A DNA stretch of 42,235 nucleotides from Chitinophagaceae bacterium (GCA_024707305.1 JANPZZ010000023.1:1-42235); one strand, 5' to 3'. Positions 27,216 to 35,784 are shown, counted from the first letter of the stretch. The notes: generated from the sequence alone by a model not told the origin. Numbers and translations are program-made.

Positions 27216-27366
27216 TCGATGACCTGTGGTCGATGTTCGATGTCCGATGACCGATGGCCGAGGGATACTTATATTCCAAGGCATTCCGAGTCCGCAAACG
27301 GGAGTCGTTTCTTGCTATGGAAGCATACATCGGCCATCGGTCATCGGTCATCGGACATCGGTCATC
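27216..27366. repeat. CGATG/GACCG word repeat, inverted
   Basis: Left arm 27216-27262 (words CGATGTTCGATGTCCGATGA, then CCGATGGCCGAG) and right arm 27328-27366 (CATCGGCCATCGGTCATCGG, then TCATCGGACATCGGTCATC) pair imperfectly around a 65-nt centre. The right arm has one extra 7-nt word. Same build as the element at 1093-1266 but with GACCG instead of GATCG words. Confidence 0.8.
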
Positions 27367-27409
27367 AATTCTCGCAAGTTTCGTACCTTAATACTCTAAA
27401 AGCTCTTTT

Positions 27410-27797
27410 ATGGTACACCATTTTTATCTCACGTGCAGCCGTCTGGCTATTAGCGATTGTAATGATCGTGTTTGGTATCCAGCACTTCCGGCATCCGAAG
27501 GAGATGATGAACTTTGTACCTCCTTTTTTGCCTGGTGGAGTAAACTGGGTTTATTTTGTAGGCGTGGCATTTATACTGGCTGCCATCGCTTTCATCATTA
27601 ATCGATATGCGGCCCTTGCGGCCTATTTACTAGCCGGCATGTTATTCCTTTTTATTATGCTGATTCACATTCCCAATTACCGCGATGCGGGCGATGCTGA
27701 AATGAAACAATTAGCATTCATCAATTTACTAAAAGATACGGCGATTGCTGCTTTTGCTTTGTATATCGGCGCAACGCATGTGAAGACGAAAATGTGA
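27410..27797 (+). CDS. DoxX-like small membrane protein (one probable frameshift)
   Basis: The open frame from the repeat region has no start near the protein N-terminus. Removing one T from the 5-T run at 27421-27425 connects the ATG at 27410 as MVHHFISRAAVWLLAIVMIV, giving a ~128-aa protein with four hydrophobic helices (VYFVGVAFILAAIAFII, AALAAYLLAGMLFLFIML, TAIAAFALYIGATHV) and the segment FGIQHFRHPKEMMNFVPPFL. This resembles DoxX/DUF417-type membrane proteins; function unknown. A hairpin terminator follows. Confidence 0.7.
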
Positions 27798-27800
27798 TAA

Positions 27801-27833
27801 TAAATTAAGCAGCCCGGAGGGCTGCTTAATTTA
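27801..27833. terminator. Bidirectional terminator
   Basis: Perfect 15-bp palindrome (TAAATTAAGCAGCCC 27801-27815, loop GGA, inverse 27819-27833) between the convergent DoxX-like gene and mrp. Confidence 0.75.
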
Positions 27834-27891
27834 TGTAACAATGATATATTATTTCACGTTTCCCGTTTGCCGTCCTCACGCCTCAGGTTTC

Positions 27892-28987
27892 TCAGGAAAC
27901 TACTTCCGCCACTCTTTCCGCTGCCATGTTCGCATTTCTCATCGAGATGCTGCGGGCGACATGTGCTGCAAAGTCGGCAAAGGCCGTTTTCGACACTTCA
28001 TCATCACTCATCATAATCGGTTTGCCTTTGTCGCCACCTTCGCGGATGCCCTGTACCAAAGGAATTTCTCCGAGGAAAGGCAGGTCATATTCATCCGCAA
28101 GTCGGCGACCGCCTTCTTTACCAAAGATGTAATATTTGTTGTTGGGCAATTCTGCCGGAGTAAAATAGCTCATGTTTTCAACCAGCCCGATGATGGGCAC
28201 ATTCAATTGCGCCTGGCTAAACATGGCTATACCTTTTTTCGCATCGGCCAGTGCAACATCCTGCGGTGTGGTTACGATCACTGCACCAGTTACGGGAACC
28301 AGTTGCATCAACGTTAAATGGATATCACCGGTGCCGGGAGGCATATCTATTACCAGGTAATCCAGTTCATCCCAGTATACATCGGTTACAAACTGTCGGA
28401 TGGCACTGCTGGCCATGGGGCCACGCCATACTACCGCATTTTTCTCATCTACCAGCAAACCAATACTCATCAGTTTGATACCATATTTTTCCAGTGGCAC
28501 AATCATGCCTTTGTTGGCAATTTCCACCATCATCGGTCTTTCGCCACGAACACCAAACATGATAGGCACGCTGGGGCCATAGATATCAGCATCCATCAAA
28601 CCTACTTTGGCGCCCTGTTGTGCGAGCGCGAGGGCCAGGTTGGCTGATACAGTTGATTTTCCCACACCGCCTTTGCCACTTACTACAGCAATAATATTTT
28701 TTCACTTTGGGTAAAACAGCGCCATTATCCTCGCGGCGGCTACTGGTATTGGCCGAGAAGTTAACCAGCACTTCCGCATTCGCATTCACATGTGTTTTCA
28801 CCGCTTTTACACAGTTATTTTTGATCAGGTCTTTCAAAGGACATGCGGGCGTGGTCAGTACCACTGTAAACGAAACCTTATTCCCTTCAATCTGAATGTC
28901 TTTCACCATGTTCAGAGTCACAATGTCTTGTCCCAAATCGGGTTCCTGCACATGGCTGAGCGCTGCCAGTATCTGTTCGTTCGTCAT
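27892..28987 (-). CDS. mrp: Mrp/NBP35-family iron-sulfur cluster carrier ATPase (one frameshift)
   Basis: Cytoplasmic P-loop ATPase that carries Fe-S clusters to target proteins. The N-terminal ~100 residues form a MIP18/DUF59-like domain (ALSHVQEPDLGQDIVTLNMV, LTTPACPLKDLI). The ATPase domain has Walker A SGKGGVGKS, DADIYGPSVPIMFG, DYLVIDMPPGTGDIHLTLMQ and GLVENMSYF. The usual CxxC near the end is not seen; the protein has MSYFTPAELPNNKYYIFGKE there, as in many Bacteroidota homologues (from memory). Removing one T from the 6-T run at 28697-28702 restores VKNIIAVVSGKGGVGKS. About 364 aa. Confidence 0.92.
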
Positions 28988-29021
28988 TTTAGAAGTTTCT
29001 GTTAAAAAAAAGTACTATCCG

Positions 29022-29029
29022 CAAAGGTA
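29022..29029 (-). promoter_or_regulatory. -7 promoter box of mrp
   Basis: Minus-strand TACCTTTG followed by CGG, matching TAnnTTTG, 34 nt before the ATG at 28987. Confidence 0.55.
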
Positions 29030-29050
29030 AACACGTATAGGGCTATTTTG

Positions 29051-29083
29051 TTGCCATATTTAAACAAGTACTGCTTATTTTTG
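29051..29083 (+). promoter_or_regulatory. Promoter 5 nt from a GTG start
   Basis: TATTTTTG (29076-29083) is five bases before the GTG at 29089. TTG at 29051-29053 lies 22 nt upstream of it. Predicts a leaderless or nearly leaderless mRNA starting with GTG. Confidence 0.55.
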
Positions 29084-29088
29084 AAATT

Positions 29089-29730
29089 GTGAAGAAATCT
29101 CTATTATACTTCTTGGTAGCCGCGTTTTTCGTACCCCTTTCGGCCAGGGCTCAGTTTGAATCTGTTCGCGACTCAGTGGTTCAGCTTTATGGAGTAATCA
29201 TGACGGCCGACAGCCTGGTTGGTATTCCTGCTGTGAGTATTACGATCAAGGGCCAGAATCGGGGAACCATCACCAACAGTGATGGTGTTTTCTCAATCGT
29301 GGTTCTAAAAGGTGATGAAATCGAGTTTTCGCACGTAAGTTATAAACCCAAAACGGTTACCATCCCCCGCGATTTGGAAGGCAACCAATACAGCGTCATC
29401 CAGCTCATGGTGATCGACACCGTTTATCTGCCGGCCACCATCATCAGGCCGCGGCCTACGCCGGAGCAATTTGCACGCGATTTTGTGAATACCAAAGTCC
29501 CCGATGACGATATTGAGATCGCCCGCCAGAACACATCGGCAGCGAAGCGACGAATCCTTCTGCAAACCACCCCCGGAGATGGAGGGGAAGCTACCCGCCA
29601 ACAATTTAACCGTATTGCCAACCGCGCTGTGTACCAGGGCCAAACGCCTCCCATGAATATTTTCAACCCGGCAGCCTGGGTCGACTTTATTGATGCGTGG
29701 AAACGAGGGGATTTTAAGAATAAAAAATAA
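29089..29730 (+). CDS. Secreted protein with CarboxypepD_reg-like domain
   Basis: 213 aa, GTG start. Signal peptide MKKSLLYFLVAAFFVPLSARA. Residues ~33-105 form the beta-sandwich seen at the front of TonB-dependent receptors (LYGVIMTADSLVGIPAVSIT, NRGTITNSDGVFSIVVLKGD, HVSYKPKTVTIP), but no barrel follows. The C-terminal half (RPRPTPEQFARDFVNTKVPD, PPMNIFNPAAWVDFIDAWKR) is conserved in Bacteroidota to my knowledge but has no assigned function. Periplasmic or surface location inferred from the signal peptide. Confidence 0.82.
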   Translation: MKKSLLYFLVAAFFVPLSARAQFESVRDSVVQLYGVIMTADSLVGIPAVSITIKGQNRGTITNSDGVFSIVVLKGDEIEFSHVSYKPKTVTIPRDLEGNQYSVIQLMVIDTVYLPATIIRPRPTPEQFARDFVNTKVPDDDIEIARQNTSAAKRRILLQTTPGDGGEATRQQFNRIANRAVYQGQTPPMNIFNPAAWVDFIDAWKRGDFKNKK

Positions 29731-29755
29731 TTGAACAGCGAATTAGCTGTATACG

Positions 29756-29799
29756 AATGACTGTTTGCATTTACATTTGCGAACAGTCATTTTTATTTT
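29756..29799 (+). terminator. Hairpin terminator overlapping the next promoter
   Basis: A 14-bp stem with one G-T wobble (29756-29769 with 29778-29791), 8-nt loop, then TTTTATTTT. The T tract is part of a near-consensus TATTTTG box (29794-29800) upstream of the downstream dehydrogenase gene. Confidence 0.65.
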
Positions 29800-29843
29800 G
29801 CGACTGCCTGTGGCAGCCTGCATCACACAAACATTTTCTTGCA

Positions 29844-30730
29844 ATGAAATCAATAACGGTTATTGGTGCCGGCACCATGGGGAATGGGATCGCACACGTA
29901 TTTGCGGCATCCGGATTTAATGTAACACTGGTGGATATTTCTGCACCGGCACTCGAAAAAGCACTGGATACAATCAAAAAGAATCTCGATCGGCAAATTG
30001 CAAAAGGATCCATTACAGAGGATGATAAATCGAATACCATCGGGCGCATAGCTACACAAACCGATTTGAAACTGGCGCCGCCCAGGCCGACCTGGTGGTG
30101 GAAGCAGCGACTGAAAATCCCGAAATCAAAAAGTCCATCTTCAAACAACTGGATGAAATAGCTCCCGCCGGTTGTATTCTTGCCACCAATACTTCATCAA
30201 TTTCTATAACACAAATTGCAGCCGTAACTAAACGTCCCGAGCTGGTAATTGGTATGCACTTCATGAATCCGGTGCCGGTGATGAAGTTGGTTGAAATTAT
30301 CAATGGATACGTAACTTCAAAAGAAGTAACGGAGAAGATTGTTGAGATGAGTCGTAAACTGGGTAAGATTCCCTGTGTTGTGAACGACTATCCCGGTTTT
30401 GTTGCCAACCGCATCCTGATGCCGATGATCAATGAAGCAATTATTACACTACATGAAGGAGTAGCTGGCGTAGAGGAAATTGATACGGTGATGAAACTTG
30501 GTATGGCTCATCCAATGGGTCCGTTGCAACTTGCAGATTTTATTGGCCTCGATGTTTGTCTTTCCATTTTGCGCGTATTGCACGATGGACTTGGCAATCC
30601 TAAGTACGCACCCTGCCCGCTGTTGGTAAACATGGTTACTGCAGGTAGATTAGGCGCAAAATCAGGCGAAGGATTTTATGTGTATGAAAAAGGAAGCAAG
30701 GAGCTGAAAGTGAGTTCGCAATTTGCATAG
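29844..30730 (+). CDS. 3-hydroxybutyryl-CoA dehydrogenase (one frameshift)
   Basis: NAD(P)-dependent oxidoreductase of 3-hydroxyacyl-CoA / butanoate metabolism. N-terminal Rossmann motif [20 protein letters not shown] (G8-G13). Catalytic part: [37 protein letters not shown] (His of the His-Glu pair). C-terminal helical domain: [18 protein letters not shown] and [20 protein letters not shown]. Adding one A at 30069-30071 gives [20 protein letters not shown] and joins the two frames into about 295 aa. I start at the ATG giving [13 protein letters not shown]; a longer frame from 29757 runs back through the terminator hairpin. Confidence 0.93.
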
Positions 30731-30765
30731 GATATGATCTCTGCAACGAGATCTTATTTGAGAAG

Positions 30766-30796
30766 AAAAGCCTTTCCTGGACAGGAAAGGCTTTTA
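30766..30796. terminator. Hairpin terminator after the dehydrogenase gene
   Basis: AAAAGCCTTTCC (30766-30777) pairs with GGAAAGGCTTTT (30784-30795), loop TGGACA; A/T-flanked on both sides, so it may also serve the convergent gene ending at 30852. Confidence 0.8.
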
Positions 30797-30851
30797 TATT
30801 CTCCAAACCACCAAACATTGCCCTGATTGTCGTGGGCAGTGATCAGCTTTT

Positions 30852-31816
30852 TTAAAAACGATGCGAAAAATGCAATCCCATGCTGATGGAATTAGCCTCA
30901 TTTGGATAACTGTAAAAACTCAAGGGAGAGTTGCGATCTTTTTTCGCATGCATCAATAAATTGAGTGTGCTGGTAACGAGTGTGGTTGTTCCCATGGCTA
31001 TATTCAAATACGAAAGATTATTTTGCGCGCGATATCTTGTATAACCGGAGGCACCGTTGAGACCGATTGTATATCTTTCTTTTTTTGATATTGGCGATCC
31101 CCATTATTAATTGGGCACCACCTGTAGCGATCCCAAATTTCGCCAGCCCTTTTTCCGGTTGTTTTTTTCGACAACATAAAAATGTTACCTGCAAGGTTCA
31201 CACCACTCATCACACTACTTGAAATGCCATAACCCGGCTTAAGCTCAGCGTAGGAAATAACAGGAGCCGGAGGAGGGCCATAGGTAGGTTGAATCATCGC
31301 ACATTCTTCCAGGCTTAATCCATAGTTGTTTGCCCATTCCGCCAGCAACGGCTCGTCCATATCCGTGAGGTATTCGTATTGAAAACGTTCATTGATCGAC
31401 GCAGCCACATCCCATCCCCGGCTGGCTGCAAGCAGATAACCGACTGCACAGATATTTCCTTCGTCGTCGATAAAACAGGGGCGACGTTCCGCATAGGCGC
31501 TGTTAGAAGGAAACTGTCCCGCCTGCCAATAATTGTGTAAAAGATCGATAATAAAACGCCGGTTTCGTATCTGGTCGTCGTTCAGGTGGTTGGTAGCTGC
31601 GGAACGAAGTTTGGACTCCACAAAAGCCAGATGCGTCTGTATCCGTAGCTGCTCATCCGCCTCTCCAGGCTCGCTGCCATGGTACATTAATTCAAAGCTC
31701 TCATCACCAATAATTGCATTTACCGGCCCGGGGAATTGGGCATGCAGGCTACTGGCGCCTGTAAACAACAACACCCCACAAATAGTTATCCGGCGGATGT
31801 AGTTTGGTAAATTCAT
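30852..31816 (-). CDS. Secreted protein with CAVGYL motif, unknown function (two frameshifts)
   Basis: Signal peptide MNLPNYIRRITICGVLLFTG to SLHAQ. The next ~170 residues contain RRFIIDLLHNYWQAGQFPSN, then the most conserved part PCFIDDEGNICAVGYLLAAS, with two Cys, and LTDMDEPLLAEWANNYGLSL followed by EECAMIQPTYGPPP. Repairing two A runs (one at 31162-31168 or 31150-31154, one at 31080-31086) continues the frame as KGLAKFGIATGGAQLIMGIA, KERYTIGLNGASGYTRYRAQ and on to GLHFSHRF, ending at 30852. This C-terminal half has two hydrophobic, membrane-like segments. About 320 aa. I know of similar uncharacterised secreted proteins in Bacteroidota, but no function. Confidence 0.75.
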
Positions 31817-31855
31817 CGCTTCTTTTTTTGGCTGACACACCGGGTAAATAAATCG

Positions 31856-31887
31856 TTGCACGGGCGTTGCCAATGTTTGTAAATTTG
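31856..31887 (+). promoter_or_regulatory. Promoter 4 nt from the paiB-like start
   Basis: TTG (31856-31858), 21-nt spacer, TAAATTTG (31880-31887), four bases, then the ATG at 31892. Predicts a leaderless mRNA for the paiB-SDR-kynU unit. Confidence 0.65.
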
Positions 31888-31891
31888 TTGC

Positions 31892-32515
31892 ATGTACCAT
31901 TTACCTTATTTTAAAGAAGATGATCCGCAGGTTGTAAAGGAGTTTATGCGGAGCCATCCGTTTGTATTTTTAACCGGCGTGGATGCAGAACTAAAACCTG
32001 TTGTAACACAAGTGCCTGTATTTATTGATGAAACCGATGGCCAGTTGCTGCTCACCGGCCATATGATGCGAAATACGGATCATCATAAAGCATTTATGCA
32101 AAACCCGGAAGCGCTGGCCGTATTTTCAGGGCCGCATAGCTTCGTAAGCGCTAGTTGGTATAGTGATAAAAAACAGGGAGGTACCTGGAATTACATGAGC
32201 GTGCATGCCCGCGGACGCATCCGCTTCCTGAATGAAGAAGCATTACGAAAGGTGTTGCAAAGAACAACAGATCATTTTGAAGAAAATCCGGAATCAGGTG
32301 CTAATTATAAAGATCTTTCTGAAGAATATATTGCACGTCATATAAAAGCGATCGCTGCGTTTGAAATCAATGTTTCATCTATTGAAAATGTTTTCAAACT
32401 AAGCCAGAACCGTGATGCGGAGAGTTATAAAAATATTATCCATCAACTGGATCACCAGGGCGGAGATGCGGCAAAGATTGCAGAAGAAATGAACAGGAGA
32501 GGTTTGCCCTCTTAA
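31892..32515 (+). CDS. PaiB-type FMN-binding protein
   Basis: 207 aa, split-barrel FMN-binding fold. MYHLPYFKEDDPQVVKEFMR and the HPFVFLTGVDAEL segment match the PaiB family; HMMRNTDHHKAFMQNPEALA and FSGPHSFVSASWYSDKKQGG, with TWNYMSVHARG, are its core motifs. The Bacillus PaiB is named a negative regulator of sporulation and proteases, but most homologues, probably this one too, are simply flavin-binding proteins. Followed by the SDR (35 nt) and kynU (39 nt) in the same direction, so probably one operon. Confidence 0.9.
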   Translation: MYHLPYFKEDDPQVVKEFMRSHPFVFLTGVDAELKPVVTQVPVFIDETDGQLLLTGHMMRNTDHHKAFMQNPEALAVFSGPHSFVSASWYSDKKQGGTWNYMSVHARGRIRFLNEEALRKVLQRTTDHFEENPESGANYKDLSEEYIARHIKAIAAFEINVSSIENVFKLSQNRDAESYKNIIHQLDHQGGDAAKIAEEMNRRGLPS

Positions 32516-32550
32516 TTGATTAATTTATTATTTATAAAAAAAACGGAGCT

Positions 32551-33342
32551 GTGGTATCAATCTCATTGGAAAAGAAAACGGCGCTGGTGTGTGGGAGTAC
32601 GCAGGGCATCGGCCGGGCAATTGCTGAGGCATTTGCAGAGGCTGGCGCCAGTTGTATATTAGTGGCAAGAACAGAACAGAAACTTAAAGAGCTTGCTGCT
32701 GCACTTGCCAAAAATCATCCATCGCAGGAGCATCAATATATTGTAGCGGATCTTGCAGATAAGGATCAGGTTGCATCGCTGGCTGCACAACTTGCTAATC
32801 ATTCGCCCATTCATATTATAGTAAATAACTCCGGTGGTCCGAAACCGGGTCCGATCACCGAAGCGAACCCAGCCGATTTTCTTGCGGCTTTTCAACAGCA
32901 TATTGTGACCGCGCAATTGCTTGTGCAGGCATTATTAAGCGGAATGAAACAGGAAGGATATGGTCGCGTGATAAATATCATTTCTACGTCGGTTAGAATA
33001 CCAATTGCTAACCTCGGCGTGTCGAATACGACAAGAGGAGCGATGGCTTCCTGGGCGAAAACGCTGAGTAATGAAGTGGCGCAGTTTGGGATAACAGTAA
33101 ATAATATATTGCCCGGCCTCACCGAAACCCAACGCCTTCAAAGTTTAATACAATCTGAAGCAAAACGTTTGCACAAAACAGAAGAAGAAGTAGCGGGAGA
33201 GATGCGGTTGACCATTCCTGCAAAACGTTTTGGGCAACCGGAAGAACTGGCCAACCTGGCCTGTTTCCTTGCATCACCGCTGGCGGCATATATCAATGGA
33301 AACAGTATCTCGGTAGATGGAGGCAAAACGGGTACGATTTAA
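32551..33342 (+). CDS. SDR-family protein with altered catalytic motif
   Basis: 263 aa, GTG start. NAD(P) motif TALVCGSTQGIGRAIAEAFA and NNSGGPKPGP (NNxG-like). The helix that normally carries the YxxxK pair reads NLGVSNTTRGAMASWAKTLS, where alignment puts Ser in place of the Tyr and Arg in place of the Lys; the preceding Ser (IISTSVRIP) is present. The C-terminal FLASPLAAYINGNSISVDGG is normal. A subgroup of bacterial SDRs has this SNxxR pattern. Often annotated as 3-oxoacyl-ACP reductase, which I would not assume. Located between paiB and kynU, so a link to tryptophan/kynurenine breakdown is possible. Confidence 0.85.
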   Translation: MVSISLEKKTALVCGSTQGIGRAIAEAFAEAGASCILVARTEQKLKELAAALAKNHPSQEHQYIVADLADKDQVASLAAQLANHSPIHIIVNNSGGPKPGPITEANPADFLAAFQQHIVTAQLLVQALLSGMKQEGYGRVINIISTSVRIPIANLGVSNTTRGAMASWAKTLSNEVAQFGITVNNILPGLTETQRLQSLIQSEAKRLHKTEEEVAGEMRLTIPAKRFGQPEELANLACFLASPLAAYINGNSISVDGGKTGTI

Positions 33343-33381
33343 TATTTAATCAGAAAATTATTCATTATAAAATTCGATCGC

Positions 33382-34653
33382 TTGTTTACTTTAAATAATC
33401 CTTCTTTATCGCTCGCGCAGCAGTTGGATGCGGAAGATCCGCTGGTGTCATTTAAAAACGAGTTTATCGCGCCAGGCAGGGATGGCGCCGGCGACATTTA
33501 TTTCCTGGGCAATTCACTCGGGTTGCAACCCAATCGCACGCGCGAGTATTTGCATCGTATCCTTGATGACTGGTCTTCGCTCGGTGTGGAGTCATTTTTT
33601 CATGCTTCAGAGCCCTGGATGTATTATCATCAAAAACTGGCGGGACCGCTCGCACAAATTGTGGGCGCGAAAGAAAGTGAGGTAGTTGTAATGAACAACC
33701 TTACTGTAAACCTGCACCTGATGATGGCTAGTTTTTATCATCCTGTGGGAAAGAAAAATCGTATTCTCTGTGAGGCGAAGGCCTTCCCCAGCGACCAATA
33801 CGCTTTTGAAACGCATGTTAAACACCATGGGCTAACGCCGGAAGCGGCAGTACTGGAAGTTAGTCCACGCCAGGGAGAACATCTCCTGCGCACGGAAGAT
33901 ATTTTGCAAACAATTCGTGATCATAAAGATGAGATTGCTTTGATTTTGTTGGGCGGGCTTCACTACTACACCGGCCAGGTGCTGGATATGGAAGCCATTA
34001 CCCGCGAAGCGCATAGTCATGGCATCATCGTTGGGTTTGACCTTGCACATGCTGCCGGCAACATCCGTTTGAGCCTCCATGACTGGGGTGTGGATTTCGC
34101 CTGCTGGTGTAACTATAAGTACCTGAATGCCGGTCCCGGAGCAATAGGCGCGGCATTTATTCATGAGCGACATCACAAGGCATCAACACCGCGACTCGCA
34201 GGCTGGTGGGGTTATGATGCCGCCACACGATTTAAAATGGAAAAGGGTTTCATTCCCATGGCTGGAGCCGAAGGATGGCAGCTAAGCACCCCTGCCATCT
34301 TGTTGTACGCAACACTTCACGCTTCACTGGATGTATTTATGGAAGCAGGTTGGGAAAAATTAAATAAGAAACGTCGACTGTTAAATGATTTTCTTTGGTC
34401 GGTTGTCACCAATGCTTTTGCCAACACTCAGCCGGGAACGCTGGAAATACTTACGCCCACAGATCCAACATGGCGGGGCTGCCAGATTTCATTGCTGGTA
34501 CATAAAAACGGGAAGGAGTTGTTTGAACACCTCTTATCCATTGGCATACGCACAGACTGGCGTGAACCTAATGTGATTCGTTTTGCGCCAGTACCATTGT
34601 ATAATTCCTTTGAAGAAGTGTATAGACTTGGAGAAGCGATACGAAGGATTTGA
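33382..34653 (+). CDS. kynU: Kynureninase
   Basis: PLP enzyme that cleaves kynurenine or 3-hydroxykynurenine to (3-hydroxy)anthranilate and alanine. 423 aa. IYFLGNSLGLQPNRTREYLH at the front, VVVMNNLTVNLHLMMASFYH, then GFDLAHAAGNIRLSLHDWGV (PLP-binding Asp) and CWCNYKYLNAGPG with the Schiff-base Lys246. C-terminal IRTDWREPNVIRFAPVPLYN is typical. The start is TTG at 33382; no ATG is available upstream in frame, and the N-terminus MFTLNNPSLSLAQQLDAEDP fits the family. The oxygenases and later steps of the pathway are not in this window. Confidence 0.93.
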   Translation: MFTLNNPSLSLAQQLDAEDPLVSFKNEFIAPGRDGAGDIYFLGNSLGLQPNRTREYLHRILDDWSSLGVESFFHASEPWMYYHQKLAGPLAQIVGAKESEVVVMNNLTVNLHLMMASFYHPVGKKNRILCEAKAFPSDQYAFETHVKHHGLTPEAAVLEVSPRQGEHLLRTEDILQTIRDHKDEIALILLGGLHYYTGQVLDMEAITREAHSHGIIVGFDLAHAAGNIRLSLHDWGVDFACWCNYKYLNAGPGAIGAAFIHERHHKASTPRLAGWWGYDAATRFKMEKGFIPMAGAEGWQLSTPAILLYATLHASLDVFMEAGWEKLNKKRRLLNDFLWSVVTNAFANTQPGTLEILTPTDPTWRGCQISLLVHKNGKELFEHLLSIGIRTDWREPNVIRFAPVPLYNSFEEVYRLGEAIRRI

Positions 34654-34670
34654 ATGCTTTTTGTTGTAGC

Positions 34671-34770
34671 GATATGCGCTAATATGCCAATGTGCTATTA
34701 ATGACAATTCGTAATTGGAATACTTTATTTCCTCATTGTCATATCTGCATATTATCACATTAACACATTT
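34671..34770. repeat. TAATRTG/ATATGC word repeat, inverted
   Basis: Left arm 34671-34708 (GATATGCGCTAATATGCCAA, TGTGCTATTAATGACAAT) and right arm 34735-34770 (ATTGTCATATCTGCATATTA, TCACATTAACACATT). The innermost 8 bp (ATGACAAT at 34701-34708 with ATTGTCAT at 34735-34742) pair exactly; the outer words pair imperfectly. Lies between convergent kynU and the HU/SPOR gene, where it may act as a terminator. Confidence 0.7.
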
Positions 34771-34790
34771 CCCCTGCACTGGCAGTTTAT

Positions 34791-35711
34791 TTACTCGATA
34801 TAAACCGGTCTTCCCAGCATGATCCTCAACGAATCTTTAATCCGCGTGGTATCGCCATAATCTTTTGGCAGGTTGAGATATAATTTGAATGTGAGCGAGT
34901 CATTTGTTTCCAGCTTCACTTTCCAAAGGTTGGTGAGCAACTGGTTGTATCTTTTGAATGCGCGTGTACGGTGGGTGGTCTCCAACACGTATTTGTATTC
35001 TCCCTGTAACGACTGCGGCGCAGGTGCAGGAGTTGCATCAACTTGTTGGCCTGGACTAGTAAGCGTGTCGTTCACGACATTTTGGGTTGCTGATGTCTCT
35101 ACTTCCGGTTTTTTATCAATAGTTGTTGTTGTGATTGTTTCAGATTCGGTGGTTGCCGGCTTTTTGGAAATTGTGTATCCAGCCCAGATGGCGAGCGCAA
35201 GTCCGGCAATAATTAGCAGTGCTACGACAGGTTTGCGAAGTCCCTCTTTTTGTTTGGGTTCATTGAGAAAAGAATCGTAGCGACCGGTAGGTTCCTCAAC
35301 AAATTTGGTTGTTTCACGTGGCTGTGATTCCCTTTTTTTATCCGACTGTGCTTCGAATGTGGAGGTAAATTCATATTCGCCTGGCTTAAGTCTTACCAGT
35401 GTTCCCACACCCTCAACTGTAAAGGGTTTACCGATATTAAGGAACTGTTGCGCCAGCTCGACATAAGATTCCAGGTCAGCTGCGGCAAGCGCCTTCATTT
35501 TACCTGATTGCTCAGATATATACTGGATTAGTTCTTTGGGTTCCTTTAAATCGCTGCTGTATTCGAAATGAACAGCGTCGGGAGAGGGGCCGGCGTTTTT
35601 CCCGGCAACAGGCGCCAGGGCCGAAGGATCAAGAATGAAGCTACCTATACCAGGCAAATCCAAACGATGATGCGCGTAAAGATATTGAGTTAGTAAGGAA
35701 GTTATTTTCAC
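34791..35711 (-). CDS. HU-CCDC81-like / SPOR-like transmembrane protein
   Basis: 306 aa, GTG start. The N-terminal ~120 residues look like paired HU-type domains (LTQYLYAHHRLDLPGIGSFI and AQQFLNIGKPFTVEGVGTLV), as in the bacterial HU-CCDC81 family. One membrane helix at about 160-181 (KPVVALLIIAGLALAIWAGY). A Thr/Pro-rich linker leads to a SPOR-like domain (YKYVLETTHRTRAFKRYNQL to DSLRIMLGRPVYIE). The layout puts an HU-like domain in the cytoplasm and a potential peptidoglycan-binding domain outside. Known as an architecture in Bacteroidota; exact role unclear. Confidence 0.8.
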   Translation of the reverse strand: MKITSLLTQYLYAHHRLDLPGIGSFILDPSALAPVAGKNAGPSPDAVHFEYSSDLKEPKELIQYISEQSGKMKALAAADLESYVELAQQFLNIGKPFTVEGVGTLVRLKPGEYEFTSTFEAQSDKKRESQPRETTKFVEEPTGRYDSFLNEPKQKEGLRKPVVALLIIAGLALAIWAGYTISKKPATTESETITTTTIDKKPEVETSATQNVVNDTLTSPGQQVDATPAPAPQSLQGEYKYVLETTHRTRAFKRYNQLLTNLWKVKLETNDSLTFKLYLNLPKDYGDTTRIKDSLRIMLGRPVYIE

Positions 35712-35784
35712 AGCCTATTGGTATTTGCAGACACAATATATATAATTCAGCCCGGCGATGCAAGTATTAGCCCACTATATGTCA

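Noticed and set aside
27219..27409. Longer N-terminus for the DoxX-like protein and a 330-aa form of the aldo/keto reductase
   Set aside because: The extra residues are translations of the CGATG word repeat and do not look like protein; family-like N-termini begin at 27410 and 27198.
29757..29843. Extended start of the 3-hydroxybutyryl-CoA dehydrogenase
   Set aside because: The extension covers the terminator hairpin and promoter-like box; the Rossmann fold starts at [10 protein letters not shown].
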